A stretch of DNA of 64,000 bases from Sphaerosporella brunnea (taxonomy: Eukaryota; Ascomycota; Pezizomycetes; Pezizales; Pyronemataceae). Position numbers and translations under genes: made by a program. Location: positions 1 to 64,000 of the forward strand of contig VXIS01000038.1 in assembly GCA_008704415.1 (NCBI GenBank), written 5' to 3'. Below the pieces are notes generated by a model. It saw only the letters and a list, made by a program, of their open reading frames with translations. It had not been told where the DNA came from and did no database searches. This document shows, piece after piece, positions 44,050 through 53,789 of the stretch (positions are counted from its first letter, which is position 1; each line of letters starts with the position of its first letter).

Positions 44050-44587
44050 AGCACGAGATTACCTTGGGATATGTGCCTCCAGCGTACCCTGCGAGCAACC
44101 TTTCCCCCTGGCTGGTGACATAATCACCAAGAAGCGGAACCGTCTTCTCGAAGAATCGAGTAGTGTTTTTCTACTGCTCAAGCATTGGTTGAAGCAGGTG
44201 GATGCCAAACCCTGGGAAAAATGGGGATATGAGGAGGGGTAGAACGAACAAGTGCCAACTGGTGAAACTATACATACCGCTCGGAGTGACCATGATCCAA
44301 TGGAGGATGTGAATCAGACGTTGAGGCCTCTCTGAACAGCTCTTCGGGTCTCCCAGACTTATCCGATCGATCTGGGATCGGTCTGCGCGCTTTATGCTCT
44401 CATAGATAAGTCACATTGCCCTGCAACAGCTCCCGTGTGCGTCAAAATGTGATTTTATATGGCGGCCTCGAGCTTTAGCTCGAGCTCATGCTTCCCCCGC
44501 TCAAGCTCGCGAGCCGGGCGTCAAAATAGCACGAGCGAGCTCGAGCCTACCTCCGAGGTCGACTCGACTCGGCTCGTGCGCAACACT
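44050..44587 (+). pseudogene. hAT transposase 3' end with right terminus (H1-type)
   Basis: Reads YLGICASSVPCEQPFPLAGD then IITKKRNRLLEESSSVFLLL and KHWLKQ with WEKWGY: the hAT end region with the conserved small-residue/Glu patch before the KKRNR motif. After a stop, the C-terminal EASLNSSSGLPDLSD is present as in the H1 deletion derivative. It ends with GAGCTCGAGC subterminal words and CGGCTCGTGCGCAACACTA, resembling the H1 terminus. Stops inactivate it; the N-terminal part is missing, perhaps lost when the LTR element inserted. Confidence 0.8.
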
Positions 44588-44589
44588 AT

Positions 44590-46297
44590 CTCATAGTCGT
44601 GATTTCTTTCCCTTTCATTATCAGTTTCGCAAATCCCTCCGTAAACTTCAGCGCATCCAGAAACTGAATGTTGGCAGCTGAGGGAATGCAAGGTTACTTA
44701 CTGACAGCGACGCTCCCACCCCCAGCATGTCCTTCCCCTGTCCACCGAGTGTGCTGCTTTGCTGAAGCTCCTGATGTTTTGAGAGCTGAAGCATGGGAAA
44801 GAGTCCGCATCAAAGTAGTCAGAATAGAGCTCGCGAGTAACGCTCACGAACTGTTCAACTCGCAGCCCATTCGCCTCTTGTCTGCGGATATTCTGCGATA
44901 TATGCTCGCGCCCATGTTCCCTTACCGGATTTGATCTGCAAAGCTTGACGTCTGCGGACGCGCTTGCAGTGTTGCAACTAGTTGGTCCTCTCCCGTTCTC
45001 GTTGTAGGCGCAACGTCGGATGGCGCTGTAACGCGGCTCTGTCTACCAGAGAGGCGTGGAATTGAACCCGTGACTTTGACAAAATGACTTGCAAAATCCT
45101 AAACAATAGAATTTTAAGGGCTATTCTGTCGGGTGGACACTGATGGTTCTTGCTCGCTGAAGATAAAGGGGTTCGCTGGGCGGAAGCAATCCTACTTATA
45201 GTAGGAAGCCGCTCCAGAGACTACCGTCTCCCTGAGTAATACTCAGCCTTCACCCCTTGCTTCGGCTTTCCAACAGTCTCTACGACTGCGGGCGTCAAGG
45301 CGCGCACAGAGATCGCCCCACCTTCCTATGACTCACTCTTTTTGATTTCAAATCATGAGTCATAGACATGGGTCGCCCACGGAATGCCCCTCTTCGGGAT
45401 CGTATTCTCGTGGTGCAGGTAGATGCTCAGCCCTATTGGCTCCATCTCCCGATCTTCTGCATCGCATGCCTTACGCGACAACCATACTTACTATGGAGGT
45501 TCTAGGCCGAGCGATCCTTCCCGTTGTCGGCTCAACGCCTTCCGGTTGATCACTCCTGACCCCTCCGATCGTCATGCCAGTTCCCGGAACAGGTAGGTCA
45601 ACGAAGATATCTCGGAAGAGCTCTAACAATAGCCTATACTATTGTCATCTCAGAATCGGCTTCTCTTCTCAGATAGCGTCCTATCTGAGGCACCCGATCT
45701 CCGAGTTCTTCCATAGTGTCATTCAAGCTAACTACTGTGATCCGGAGCCACCCGGCTATCACGTGCCCTTGAAGTGATCACTATGCAGACTCTATTCTAT
45801 TCCCTAGCTGACTACTAAGAGCAGATGTCACGTGACCATACCCGTGACAGGCGCAAACGTACACATGACAGACAACGTTAACGAAGTTACAGCGACGAAC
45901 GCAGATGGATTGGCAGGTCATGATAGCATTGCCGGCGGTCATTGCAGAGCAGGGTAAGTTGACGACGCTTTCGTGCATTAAGGGCTGGCAGACGTAACGA
46001 CTAATACCTGCAATGATGGAAACTGGTGAGCCGTCCGTGGCCTCAGAAGCTGCGTGGCTTTTCCACGATTGTCTGCTGCTAAGCGTGAGGCTTTACCGGA
46101 ACAACACAACCTATGAGCTATATGAGCATATGGACCACCTTTTTTGAGCGACGTGCGAACCGGCGAAGTGAAATGGCAGCGATTATTAAGTCAATTAAAG
46201 GTTTCACGTGGGGGGTCGCAATTTCAACATCCACAGACTTGTTAAGCATCGAAATGCCAGCGTGGCTTATCAGCGGCCACCAACTTGCGCAATCAAT
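44590..46297. other. Unassigned stretch
   Basis: No recognised gene. A short inverted repeat CTATGACTCA/TGAGTCATAG lies at 45308-45365. Text resembling a tRNA T-arm near 45055 does not fold as one. Confidence 0.4.
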
Positions 46298-46386
46298 ATG
46301 GGCAGTTAGACTGCGAGCTAGTGGGTTGGGGCAGTGGCTGGCAGGCCAGGAGCCGAGTGTGGGGCCGGTGGGGGTTTTTTTTTGAC

Positions 46387-46400
46387 CATATAAAGGGACC
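46387..46400 (+). promoter_or_regulatory. TATA-like element of retroelement copy 2
   Basis: CCATATAAAGGGACCCC, about 85 bp before the gag start; conserved with copy 1. Confidence 0.55.
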
Positions 46401-46469
46401 CCTCTTCCGCGCCTTAAGGCCCTCCAGCTCCAGATCTCTAGACCTCTTGGCACCCACCTCGTCTTTACG

Positions 46470-47330
46470 ATGTTTTATTTGACAACCGTCCGCACTCGCG
46501 CAACTCCAGCTCCTCCAGCCAATCAGCCCATCACCGCAGGTCATGATGAAGACGGGGTGGATTATGATGACGATGCCCACCTCACTGATGTAGCCGAGCT
46601 TGAGTGCCAGCTCGCAGGCACCGCTTATAAGCCAACCACGGGACAGGCATCCCAGGGGGCTACCACTCAGGTTCCTGGCACTCCTCATGAGCCCGCTGTG
46701 GCCGCTGCTTCAGCTTCTGTCAGCGACAATGCCGTTGTCACCGTACTGATAGCATTCCTGAACAAGATGACCGATACCCAGTGTTGCACACGAGTCGAGA
46801 ATTCTCGGCGAGGGTCTCGGTCTCGTGAGAATCGTGCGGTCTCGAAATGTCTCGCGGGTCTCGTGACAGTCTCGACGGTTTTCGTTTGGTCTCGTCATTC
46901 TCGCGAATGCTGCCCATTTGAAGAATATGCATTATCTTTTAGACTTGAACGTGCGCTGCACCTTGCACTCTTTACGCCTGTATCATTTCTCCTTTCATTG
47001 GAAAAGGGTACTCCGGGGCGTTTATGACTATGAGGGATGGGACAAGTTTAGCGACCTTGAACTCACCCACCTTCTAGAGTCCCGAAGTACTGTCAATCAC
47101 CTCCCAGAGGCTCGAAGTACTATTCAGGCCTGGGGGCGCAAGCGTCCTGCTGAGACTCCAGCCTTTAGCCTGCCAGCAAAAAGACCTGCCAGAACCGCTG
47201 TTCCTTAGACCTACCGCAGCGAGTTCTTGGTGCCTGTCGCCGCTACAACCGCGGATTGTGCACTGCAGGCTCGAAGTGCATATACCAGCATGTGTGCTCG
47301 ACTGGAGAAGGTACCCGCAGTGGTTTTCCG
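46470..47330 (+). pseudogene. gag-like gene of copy 2, interrupted
   Basis: VRTRATPAPPANQPITAGHD and AFLNKMTDTQ match copy 1, then the frame enters a partial hAT-like element (46779-46911). It resumes at KNMHYLLDLNVRCT, with VYDYEGWDKFSDLELTHLLE. About 400 bp of gag present in copy 1 are missing across the junction. The terminal Cys/His region is recognisable only in altered frame (YQHVCSTGEGT). Confidence 0.7.
46779..46911 (+). mobile_element. Left end of the minisatellite hAT-like element
   Basis: CAGTGTTGCACACGAG followed by the same GTCTCG/TTCTCG array as at 7405-7540. The right terminus and minisatellite are absent and gag sequence follows directly, so a deletion removed the rest together with part of gag. 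Confidence 0.8.
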
Positions 47331-47565
47331 TGCCCGCTGGTCCAGCAATAGGAACTAAGGGGCGACGCAGAGAGAAAGCAAGTGGTTTTGGAGGATTTGT
47401 ACCGTAGGAGTAGCCAATTGACTCCCTGTGTGCACGTTCCATACCTGCTTGTGAATACCTCCTAGTCTCCCCTGCAAAACCCAGGACCTCCACCCCGCTG
47501 CATGGTCCAATTGGCAGTCAAACCATCCCGACTATGCCCAGACGCTAGTTAATATTATTATATAC

Positions 47566-47812
47566 CATATTATCTCACTTAAAAGTCACACATTTAATCG
47601 GTCTTGGCACGTGCCAGCGAGTTTTTCAACTCTCTTCAAAATGTATGAAATATTTTCTATGTGCCATTCTGAGGCGCTTTAAGTAATCTTTTGCTGGCAA
47701 AAATTAAAGATGGCCTGATATCGAGCTTTTCGAGCCTTAAACGTCGAAAAAATTCCTGATTAGTGTGAAAATTGCCTGATTATGCGTGTGACTCTTAAGT
47801 GAGATAATATGG
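47566..47812. mobile_element. 247-bp TA-flanked MITE
   Basis: Ends CCATATTATCTCACTTAAAA and inverted CTTAAGTGAGATAATATGG (about 27-bp repeats with one mismatch), flanked by TA (47564-47565, 47813-47814). AT-rich compared with its surroundings. It sits between gag and the reverse transcriptase of copy 2. Confidence 0.85.
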
Positions 47813-47879
47813 TATGGAGCAACGATTGGATAGACAGGCCCCAACCAAACTATCCTCAGTCGCAATCTCGCTTGGGTAA

Positions 47880-49439
47880 ATGAGTCACCCACCTCCCTGT
47901 CCGTCGACATTTCCGCGTAATTTTACAAGGGCCAACTAGGCAGACTTACAACCCTTCCACCAAAGTTCATCTCATCACCACTGGTTCTGGTTCCCAAGTC
48001 TGATGGCACCTCATGACAAATACACCGGCTATCACACCCGATAGGTAACTCTGGTCATGACCACGTCCCTCAGGAATGGGGTACCCTCACCTATTCAACC
48101 TTTGACTAGGCACTTCAGCTCGTTGCAGAAGCAGGAGTAGGCAGCACCCTGGTAAAGAGTGATTTACCTGACACATTGCATCATATCCCAGTTAGTCCAC
48201 AAGACTGGTGACTTCTTGGCTTCCAATGGGAAGACACATGGTGGTGCGACATGTTCTTACCATTTGGTTGGCAAACTTCCCCGTTCATCTTTGACCTGTT
48301 CTCAAGGGGTTTAAACAATATTCTCCAGCATGAACTTGGTTGGATGGTGGTACTATACTACCTTAACGACTTTGTAGCGCTCCGTGCACCACACCTTAAC
48401 GGGACCCGATACGCTCCAGACTTTGACATCTTCTGTAGCCACCTCGGCTTTACCGTCAAGCACAAGAAAGGCTATGTGGGAACAAGCACCAACTTCCTAG
48501 AACTTCAAATTGACACTGCAGCAATGGAAGCTCGTCCGCCGTCGGAGAAGCACCCCAAAGCTTTCCTTCTGGTCCGTACTCATCTGCGCCGTCATTCTAG
48601 AATGCTTTTGGAGCTCCAGTCACTTATCAGCTTTCTGTCATTTGCTGCCAAGGTGGCCCCGCTTGGACGCCCCTTCCTCCGCCGTCTTTACAATGCACTG
48701 CGCTGCTACTCTACCTCTCCACATCGTCCTCGGCCGATTACATTGCAGATGAAAGAAGACCTCTGCTGGTGGCTTGCCTATCTATCGCAGCGGTCAGGCA
48801 TTACCATTGTACGTTCAACCAAAGAAGAAGCCTTCACTTGGACTGACGCAGCAGGAACGAAGGGCATTGAAGAATATCTCCTTTGGACCATAGATGAACC
48901 TCTGCATCTCATTCATTCAGCCCAAGCATGCTTTCGGTGCCCGCATTCCTCGTCAATACCGTGCAAAACACATCAACACCAAAGAAATGATGGCTGCACT
49001 TAAGGCAATCGAGCTATGGGCCCTACAGCTTTTAAAAGGCAAAAGACTCTACTTATTCATAGACGACACAGCCGTTGTTGAAGGCTTAACAAAAAAGTCT
49101 TTCCGCGGTGAAGCTATGATGCCGCTACGTAAATTCCTCCTTGTAGCCGCTACTTGTGAAATTGAATTGGTGCCACACTGGATACCCACAGCTGAGAACA
49201 TGTTTGCAGATGCCCTCAACCGCCACAAATGGAGAAAGATCGCTAACATCTTGCCTATGTTGATACAGGCTGCACTCCGGACCCTAAAAGTCCATCTGCC
49301 GACCCTCCCTTTAGCTGGTACCGCGACCTCCCTTAGCTCAGTAGGCCAGCTACGCGTTAACTCTGCTCGGGCCTTAGCCAAAATACTCGCAAGGCCTACA
49401 ACACCGCGCGGCGCAGCTATACAACTTACATTGCACTGA
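47880..49439 (+). pseudogene. Reverse transcriptase and RNase H of copy 2
   Basis: RT motifs: LVPKSDGTS, STLVKSDLPDTLHHIPV (first Asp), FLPFGWQTSPFIFDLFSRGL, VVLYYLNDFVAL (the catalytic pair reads ND instead of DD). Then the linker HPKAFLLVRTHLRRHSRMLL and RNase H: FTWTDAAGTKGI (Asp), HINTKEMMAALKAI (Glu), LYLFIDDTAVVEGL (Asp), LVPHWIPTAENMFADALNRH (His/Asp). Stops interrupt the RT (after DGTS, FD, QDW) and a frameshift lies near 48900. The class is the RT found in DIRS/Ngaro elements, related to gypsy RTs. Confidence 0.85.
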
Positions 49440-50331
49440 ATGAACACAATACCCATCCCCCAGCCACTGTACCGCTGGTCTGCAATTGAATTGCATCCCG
49501 GGTTGGCCGAGACAAGCCAAGGACTATGAATCGTTATATCACGGGACTGCGCAGCCTGCATGTGTACATGGGACTGCCAAATGACGGTATCTTTGACAAC
49601 CCACGTCTTCTGCGCATAATTCAGGGCGCTAGACGTTTTCACAGAGAGGCCGATACCTGGGAATGCCTCCCAATTACACACAATATCTTCCTCAAGATTC
49701 TACAATGTCTCCCCGCTGGCGGACCGATATTTTTCAGGCCACCCTCTATGCTGCCTTCTGTCTTGCATTTGCGGGGTTCCTCCGGGTTGGTGAGTTCACC
49801 TGGACAGAGCATCTTGATCATCCACTGGAGTTTGCTCGCTGGCACCTTACCTGGCGCTCGGTCAACATCCAAGCCGACTGCTTGCTACTGACCCTACCAA
49901 TTTCCAAAACGGACCCCTTCCGTCATGGTATTAGACTGACCATCGCCCCCGTACCGGACCCAGCATGCCCTCTCGCTGCACTGCGGAATCTCCAAAACCT
50001 CCGAGTTGGCACTGCTGGCGGACAGTTTGACTCTCACCAGCCTCTCTTTATGCGCCCCAACAACCAGCCCTTTTCTCGTGACTACGTAGTTCGCTGCGTC
50101 CGCTTATGTCTGACCTGTGGAGGCATCACAGGCCACTACTCTCGACACTCTTTCAGGCGAGGCGCAGCGACGAGTGCACACCTTGCTGGACTAACGGATC
50201 ATGCGATCCACCTGCTAGGACGCTGGCGGTCAGATGCATACAAGCGAGACATTGAAGTTCACCCGGACCAGCTTTTGGGCATCTCTCGGAGACTACAGAC
50301 TCGCACCGGAGCCGCCACCCACGCTGCGTAA
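49440..50331 (+). pseudogene. Tyrosine recombinase of copy 2
   Basis: The N-terminal SAM-like part reads MNRYITGLRSLHVYMGLPND in one frame; a frameshift near 49690 leads to the catalytic domain LAFAGFLRVGEFTW (first Arg), LPISKTDPFRHGI (Lys strand), HYSRHSFRRGAATSAHLAGL (His-x-x-Arg) and HLLGRWRSDAYKRDIEVHP. The usual nucleophile position reads Asp (KRDI) where copy 3 has Tyr (KRYI). The adjacent Tyr in DAYKR is an alternative but less usual. In an active element this enzyme would integrate the circular cDNA without target duplication. Confidence 0.85.
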
Positions 50332-50600
50332 CACCGCTCATTTCACCCCTTGCAACGCCTCTTCCCCTCGCCACTACGGGTTGTGCTTGGGTGGGGTTTG
50401 GGAGGAGTTCAGCCCGGCAGAGGGTCGAGGGCTGGCTTAGGCCTCCCGACACTCAGCGCTGCTGGGCTAGGGGCAACCTTTACAGAAGCGTGATTCAGGT
50501 CAAGTGGACAGTGATGGCGATCCTGTCTTTCCTGTGGTTCTTGCGTTTTCTATGTACGGTTTTTTGGTTTCTGGGGTTCGTTTTATTTCCGCTGCGGAGA

Positions 50601-51124
50601 ATAGACTAGAATATCAGTCGGGTCTTGATTCCATTATTCCGCGGGGGGGGGGGCAGACGCCGCCTGACAAACTATTGTGCATCTCACGCGCCAAACAAAC
50701 CGGCAACTATCGCTGCGCTTGATCGCTGCGCGACCACGCGAGCCACCGTTTGCTTGATTTGATGGCGCTTGCATGTTGCCGGAAACCTGCGTTTACGGTT
50801 CCGGCTCTGGGGGGTTGACGCACTCGACAACCGCCAGAAGGGTTTCCACTGCAGATGGATCGTTTGAGTGCGCATCGTGAATGCAACTCTGTGGGGAACA
50901 CGCTCACTGATATTTGCCATCTTCCGCTGGGTATATCGGTCCGATATATCCGTCAGATCGGAACCTGGGTTCGAGTCTAGCTTCCACGGACGAATCAGAA
51001 CCCTCCTCATGCGAGTGATCGCTTTTTCCACTTCCTCGCGCTCACACTCAATGGTGGGTCGCGAGCGAGGTCGCCGTGTTTTGCTCTGTCGTTGGCACGG
51101 ATTACGCGACACTATGTGATAACT
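50601..51124. other. Unassigned stretch
   Basis: A G-run at 50641-50652 and short frames; nothing recognised before the LINE fragment. Confidence 0.35.
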
Positions 51125-51655
51125 CGATGGCACGCAAGCGCAAAGCAGAGTGGGACACGACAGCGGCAAGACTCGGAAGGCGCTGGCATCCCGATACTAC
51201 CAACTCCGTCTCAACACGGCACCTAGGTCCCCATACTTGACGTGGACGGGGGCCGCAGGACGGACGACAAGTGCTGGTGGTGCCGAATGGCGCCCAAGCA
51301 AACGAGAAAACACCTCATGAAGAGGTGCGCTTCGTGGCGAAAAGTATAGGACATCTTAGGGAAGGCGGTCAGTGCGGCAGCGAGAAAAAGGTGACCTCCA
51401 CTCCTGCAGCCAGAATCCTGGCAGATGCAAGGAGTACCGAGGCCTTCTTGGCTTATTGGCGAGCACGAGATTGACTCCTTTCCCTTTTCTTCCTCCCTTT
51501 TGTTTTACTCTACCAGCTACGAATTTCCTTGGCACGCTTTGTCGGATCACGCCCGTCTGTGAACCCTTGAGGTTCAAGGGTAGATTTGTGTATATAGCCC
51601 CATGACATGGCCGCAAGCGGCCGAATACAGGATGATTAAAACAAAAACCAAACTC
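51125..51655 (+). pseudogene. LINE D: C-terminal end and 3' UTR
   Basis: SRYYQLRLNTAPRSPYLTW then, in another frame, GRRTDDKCWWCRMAPKQTRK and HLMKRC: the same terminal Cys/His region as LINE B and C (FYQLRTAKAP, RRADDNCWCC). The 3' UTR ends with the hairpin at 51609 and GATTAAAACAAAAACC. Strongly 5'-truncated. Telomere-like repeats start 18 bp after the tail. Confidence 0.75.
51609..51622 (+). promoter_or_regulatory. LINE 3' terminal hairpin (copy D)
   Basis: GGCCGCAAGCGGCC followed by GAATACAGGATGATTAAAAC. Confidence 0.7.
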
Positions 51656-51672
51656 GATGCACGCTGCCAACA

Positions 51673-51690
51673 AACCCTAACCCTAACCCT
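51673..51690 (-). repeat. Interstitial telomere-like repeat
   Basis: AACCCTAACCCTAACCCT, three units, between the LINE D tail and gene B. Confidence 0.8.
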
Positions 51691-51782
51691 CAGTCCTCAG
51701 CCCCCCCATTCCGCACGTGGAGTGGCGAGCAGTGACGACGCGCACTGTCTGCCCGCTGTAACCCGCGTACAAGTAACCCTGG

Positions 51783-53789
51783 ATGGCAGATCTCCTCATC
51801 AAGACCACCACCACTACCACGACCCAGCTCTCCTGCTACAACCACCGCAACCACCACCACCACCCACCACCACCATCACCATCACCGCCACGACCACGGC
51901 GAACCACCATACACCACCCTGCACTGATGCCCCCCCCTGCCAAACGTCCGCGCCACGTCGGCGCCTCGCGGCGCCGCGACCAAACCTCACCATCGCCCGA
52001 TCGGCAGCATGTCCGGCAGGCGACCCCAGCAGACAAGCCCGTGACGCTCATCTACAAAGACTACCCAGCACTGTGCAAGCAGATCGGGATCGGGGTCAAC
52101 GACAAAGCCACGATGCTGCAGATCCGCACGCGGATCCTGGAGCAGTGCCAGGCGCTGGGGGTGCCGCTGGACCAGAACTACCGCAGCTACCCGTCGGACG
52201 CGATGGCGCGGCTGGCCGAGGACGTGACCACGTGGTGGAACACGAACTACGGCAGCACCGAGCGCTACCTGTCCTTGGGCGTTGTCGATAGTATCATCCA
52301 CCGCTTGTGCTTGGACAAGGTCAGGAATTCGCGCGCGAGGAACAAGAGAAAAAGCGGCTACGGGGAGATCGGTAATGTATGCGCTTCGTCGGTGTTGCTT
52401 GCATCGCGTGTTGTCAGGCTGATGTGTTTTTTGCAGGCCTACCGGGACCCCTCGGCCTACCTAAAATACCCGGGGAGGGATCGCACAGGCGCGAGTGCAC
52501 AGGATGCCTCCCCCGACGAGAACGGCGATCAAGGCGGACAACACGGCAAGCCAACCGTACTTTCCGAGATGGAGGTTCCCCGCCGAGATTCGGTCACTCC
52601 GCCCGGCGGTATCGATGACGGTTTGCCAGCCAGGTCTGCAAGCGCAATGAACGACCCATCAGAAATCAGTCCCACACCGTCACCACCGAGGCCGGATCGC
52701 TCTCCGCCAGCTGCGTCGGTTTCCGCACAACAATCCGATCCGGATAGTTCACCCGGTCGTTCTGCGACGCCGCCATCCAGACCCGTCCGGCACGACGATC
52801 CAGGAGACCCCGGAAGCGTATCAAACGTCGAACCGTCATCGGCTGCGATAATAGAATTTGCCAAAGCGAGCGTTCCTGCGACGCCGGTCGTTGCGCCGCA
52901 GTCAATACACCACGAGGTTCCGGGACAGGCCCCCAGTTCAACCGGCGGTTTCGTGACGCCTTCCAGACCCGTCCGCCACGACGTTCCAGTAGACCCCGGA
53001 AGCGTATCGAATGTCGAACCGGCGGCATCCGCTACGATACTAGAATTCGCCAAAGTGAGCGTTCCTCCGACCCAGGTCGTTGCACCGCAGTCAATGGACA
53101 ACGAGGTTCTGGAAGAGGAAACATCCAAGCTGCGGGTTGCCACGCCGCCGGCGGCTGCTCCACCATCCCCACAGCTCTCCCAGCTGATGGTCTATCCGCC
53201 GCAGCCGCGGCCAACACCCGTCGCTGCCGCGCCGTCCGCACCGCCCGCAAGCGCAAACTCGATCACGCTCACGATGCCCTACGTACCAGCCACCGTCACG
53301 ATCCCGCGCGCGCGCTCGCTGATCTGGGTGGTCTCCAGACTCGGCCGCTACTTCCACCACCCCGACGGCGGGTTCACGCTGGGGGCTTTGCTGCGCGCGC
53401 CGCAGCTGCGGCTGAAAAAAATCACGACGGAAGCGATGTGGCAGACAATCGCGACCGATCCGCAGATCGCGGAGCTGACGATCATCGCGAACGTCCGCGA
53501 GAACCTGCCGGTCGGCGAGGACGGCATCCAGGCGTACGTCGGGTTCGAGGAGGAGATCATGGTGCTGCCGCGACGGGCGCCGCTGTGGTGGATCGTGAGC
53601 CGCGTCGCGGAATGGTACTGGCGCGCCGGGGATGGGTACAGCCTCGCGGTGCTGTTGGTGGACTACAACCTCACTCCCGTGGAGTTGGATTGCGAGGAGT
53701 CGTGGGTGCGGATCGCCAGCGACCCCAAGGTGCGGACGATCATTGTGTCGGTGAGTCAAGCGGGGACTGGCGGGGGCGGGGAGGACTAG
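51783..53789 (+). CDS. Gene B: large protein with duplicated C-terminal module
   Basis: Open for 668 codons from 51783. The first 48 codons are a Thr/His/Pro tract from a CAC repeat, so Met-49 (51927, MPPPAKRPRHVG with an NLS-like KRPR) may be the true start. Residues 84-200 form a compact charged/aromatic region (YPALCKQIGIGVNDKATMLQ, ...TTWWNTNYGSTERYLSLGVV). A 60-nt in-frame intron (52377-52436) probably follows NKRKSGYGEIGN. Residues 220-480 are Ser/Pro-rich and contain a 62-residue direct repeat (RPVRHDDPGDPGSVSNVEP near 334; RPVRHDVPVDPGSVSNVEP near 396). Two C-terminal modules, RARSLIWVVSRLGRYFHHPD (508) and RAPLWWIVSRVAEWYWRAGD (597), match those of gene A. Function unknown; nuclear location suggested by basic patches only. 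Confidence 0.8.
   Translation: MADLLIKTTTTTTTQLSCYNHRNHHHHPPPPSPSPPRPRRTTIHHPALMPPPAKRPRHVGASRRRDQTSPSPDRQHVRQATPADKPVTLIYKDYPALCKQIGIGVNDKATMLQIRTRILEQCQALGVPLDQNYRSYPSDAMARLAEDVTTWWNTNYGSTERYLSLGVVDSIIHRLCLDKVRNSRARNKRKSGYGEIGNVCASSVLLASRVVRLMCFLQAYRDPSAYLKYPGRDRTGASAQDASPDENGDQGGQHGKPTVLSEMEVPRRDSVTPPGGIDDGLPARSASAMNDPSEISPTPSPPRPDRSPPAASVSAQQSDPDSSPGRSATPPSRPVRHDDPGDPGSVSNVEPSSAAIIEFAKASVPATPVVAPQSIHHEVPGQAPSSTGGFVTPSRPVRHDVPVDPGSVSNVEPAASATILEFAKVSVPPTQVVAPQSMDNEVLEEETSKLRVATPPAAAPPSPQLSQLMVYPPQPRPTPVAAAPSAPPASANSITLTMPYVPATVTIPRARSLIWVVSRLGRYFHHPDGGFTLGALLRAPQLRLKKITTEAMWQTIATDPQIAELTIIANVRENLPVGEDGIQAYVGFEEEIMVLPRRAPLWWIVSRVAEWYWRAGDGYSLAVLLVDYNLTPVELDCEESWVRIASDPKVRTIIVSVSQAGTGGGGED
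52377..52436 (+). other. Probable 60-nt intron in gene B
   Basis: Donor GTATGC, acceptor TTTGCAG, in phase; removal joins EIGN to AYRDPSAYLKYPG. The read-through codons are hydrophobic and unlike the flanking protein. Confidence 0.65.

Larger units (their letters stand above)
46298..50600 (+). mobile_element. Tyrosine-recombinase retroelement, copy 2
   Basis: The most complete copy, order: TATA region, gag (46470-47330), reverse transcriptase and RNase H (47880-49439), tyrosine recombinase (49440-50331), 3' tail. This is the Ngaro/DIRS arrangement, in which a tyrosine recombinase replaces the DDE integrase. It carries a partial hAT-like element in gag (46779), a MITE (47566-47812), stops in RT and frameshifts in RNase H and recombinase, so it is inactive. 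Split direct or inverted terminal repeats were not found. Confidence 0.85.

Noticed and set aside
45030..45065. Possible tRNA (GTGGAATTGAACCCGTG resembles a T-arm on the minus strand)
   Set aside because: The stem does not pair properly and no anticodon, D-arm or acceptor stem can be found around it.
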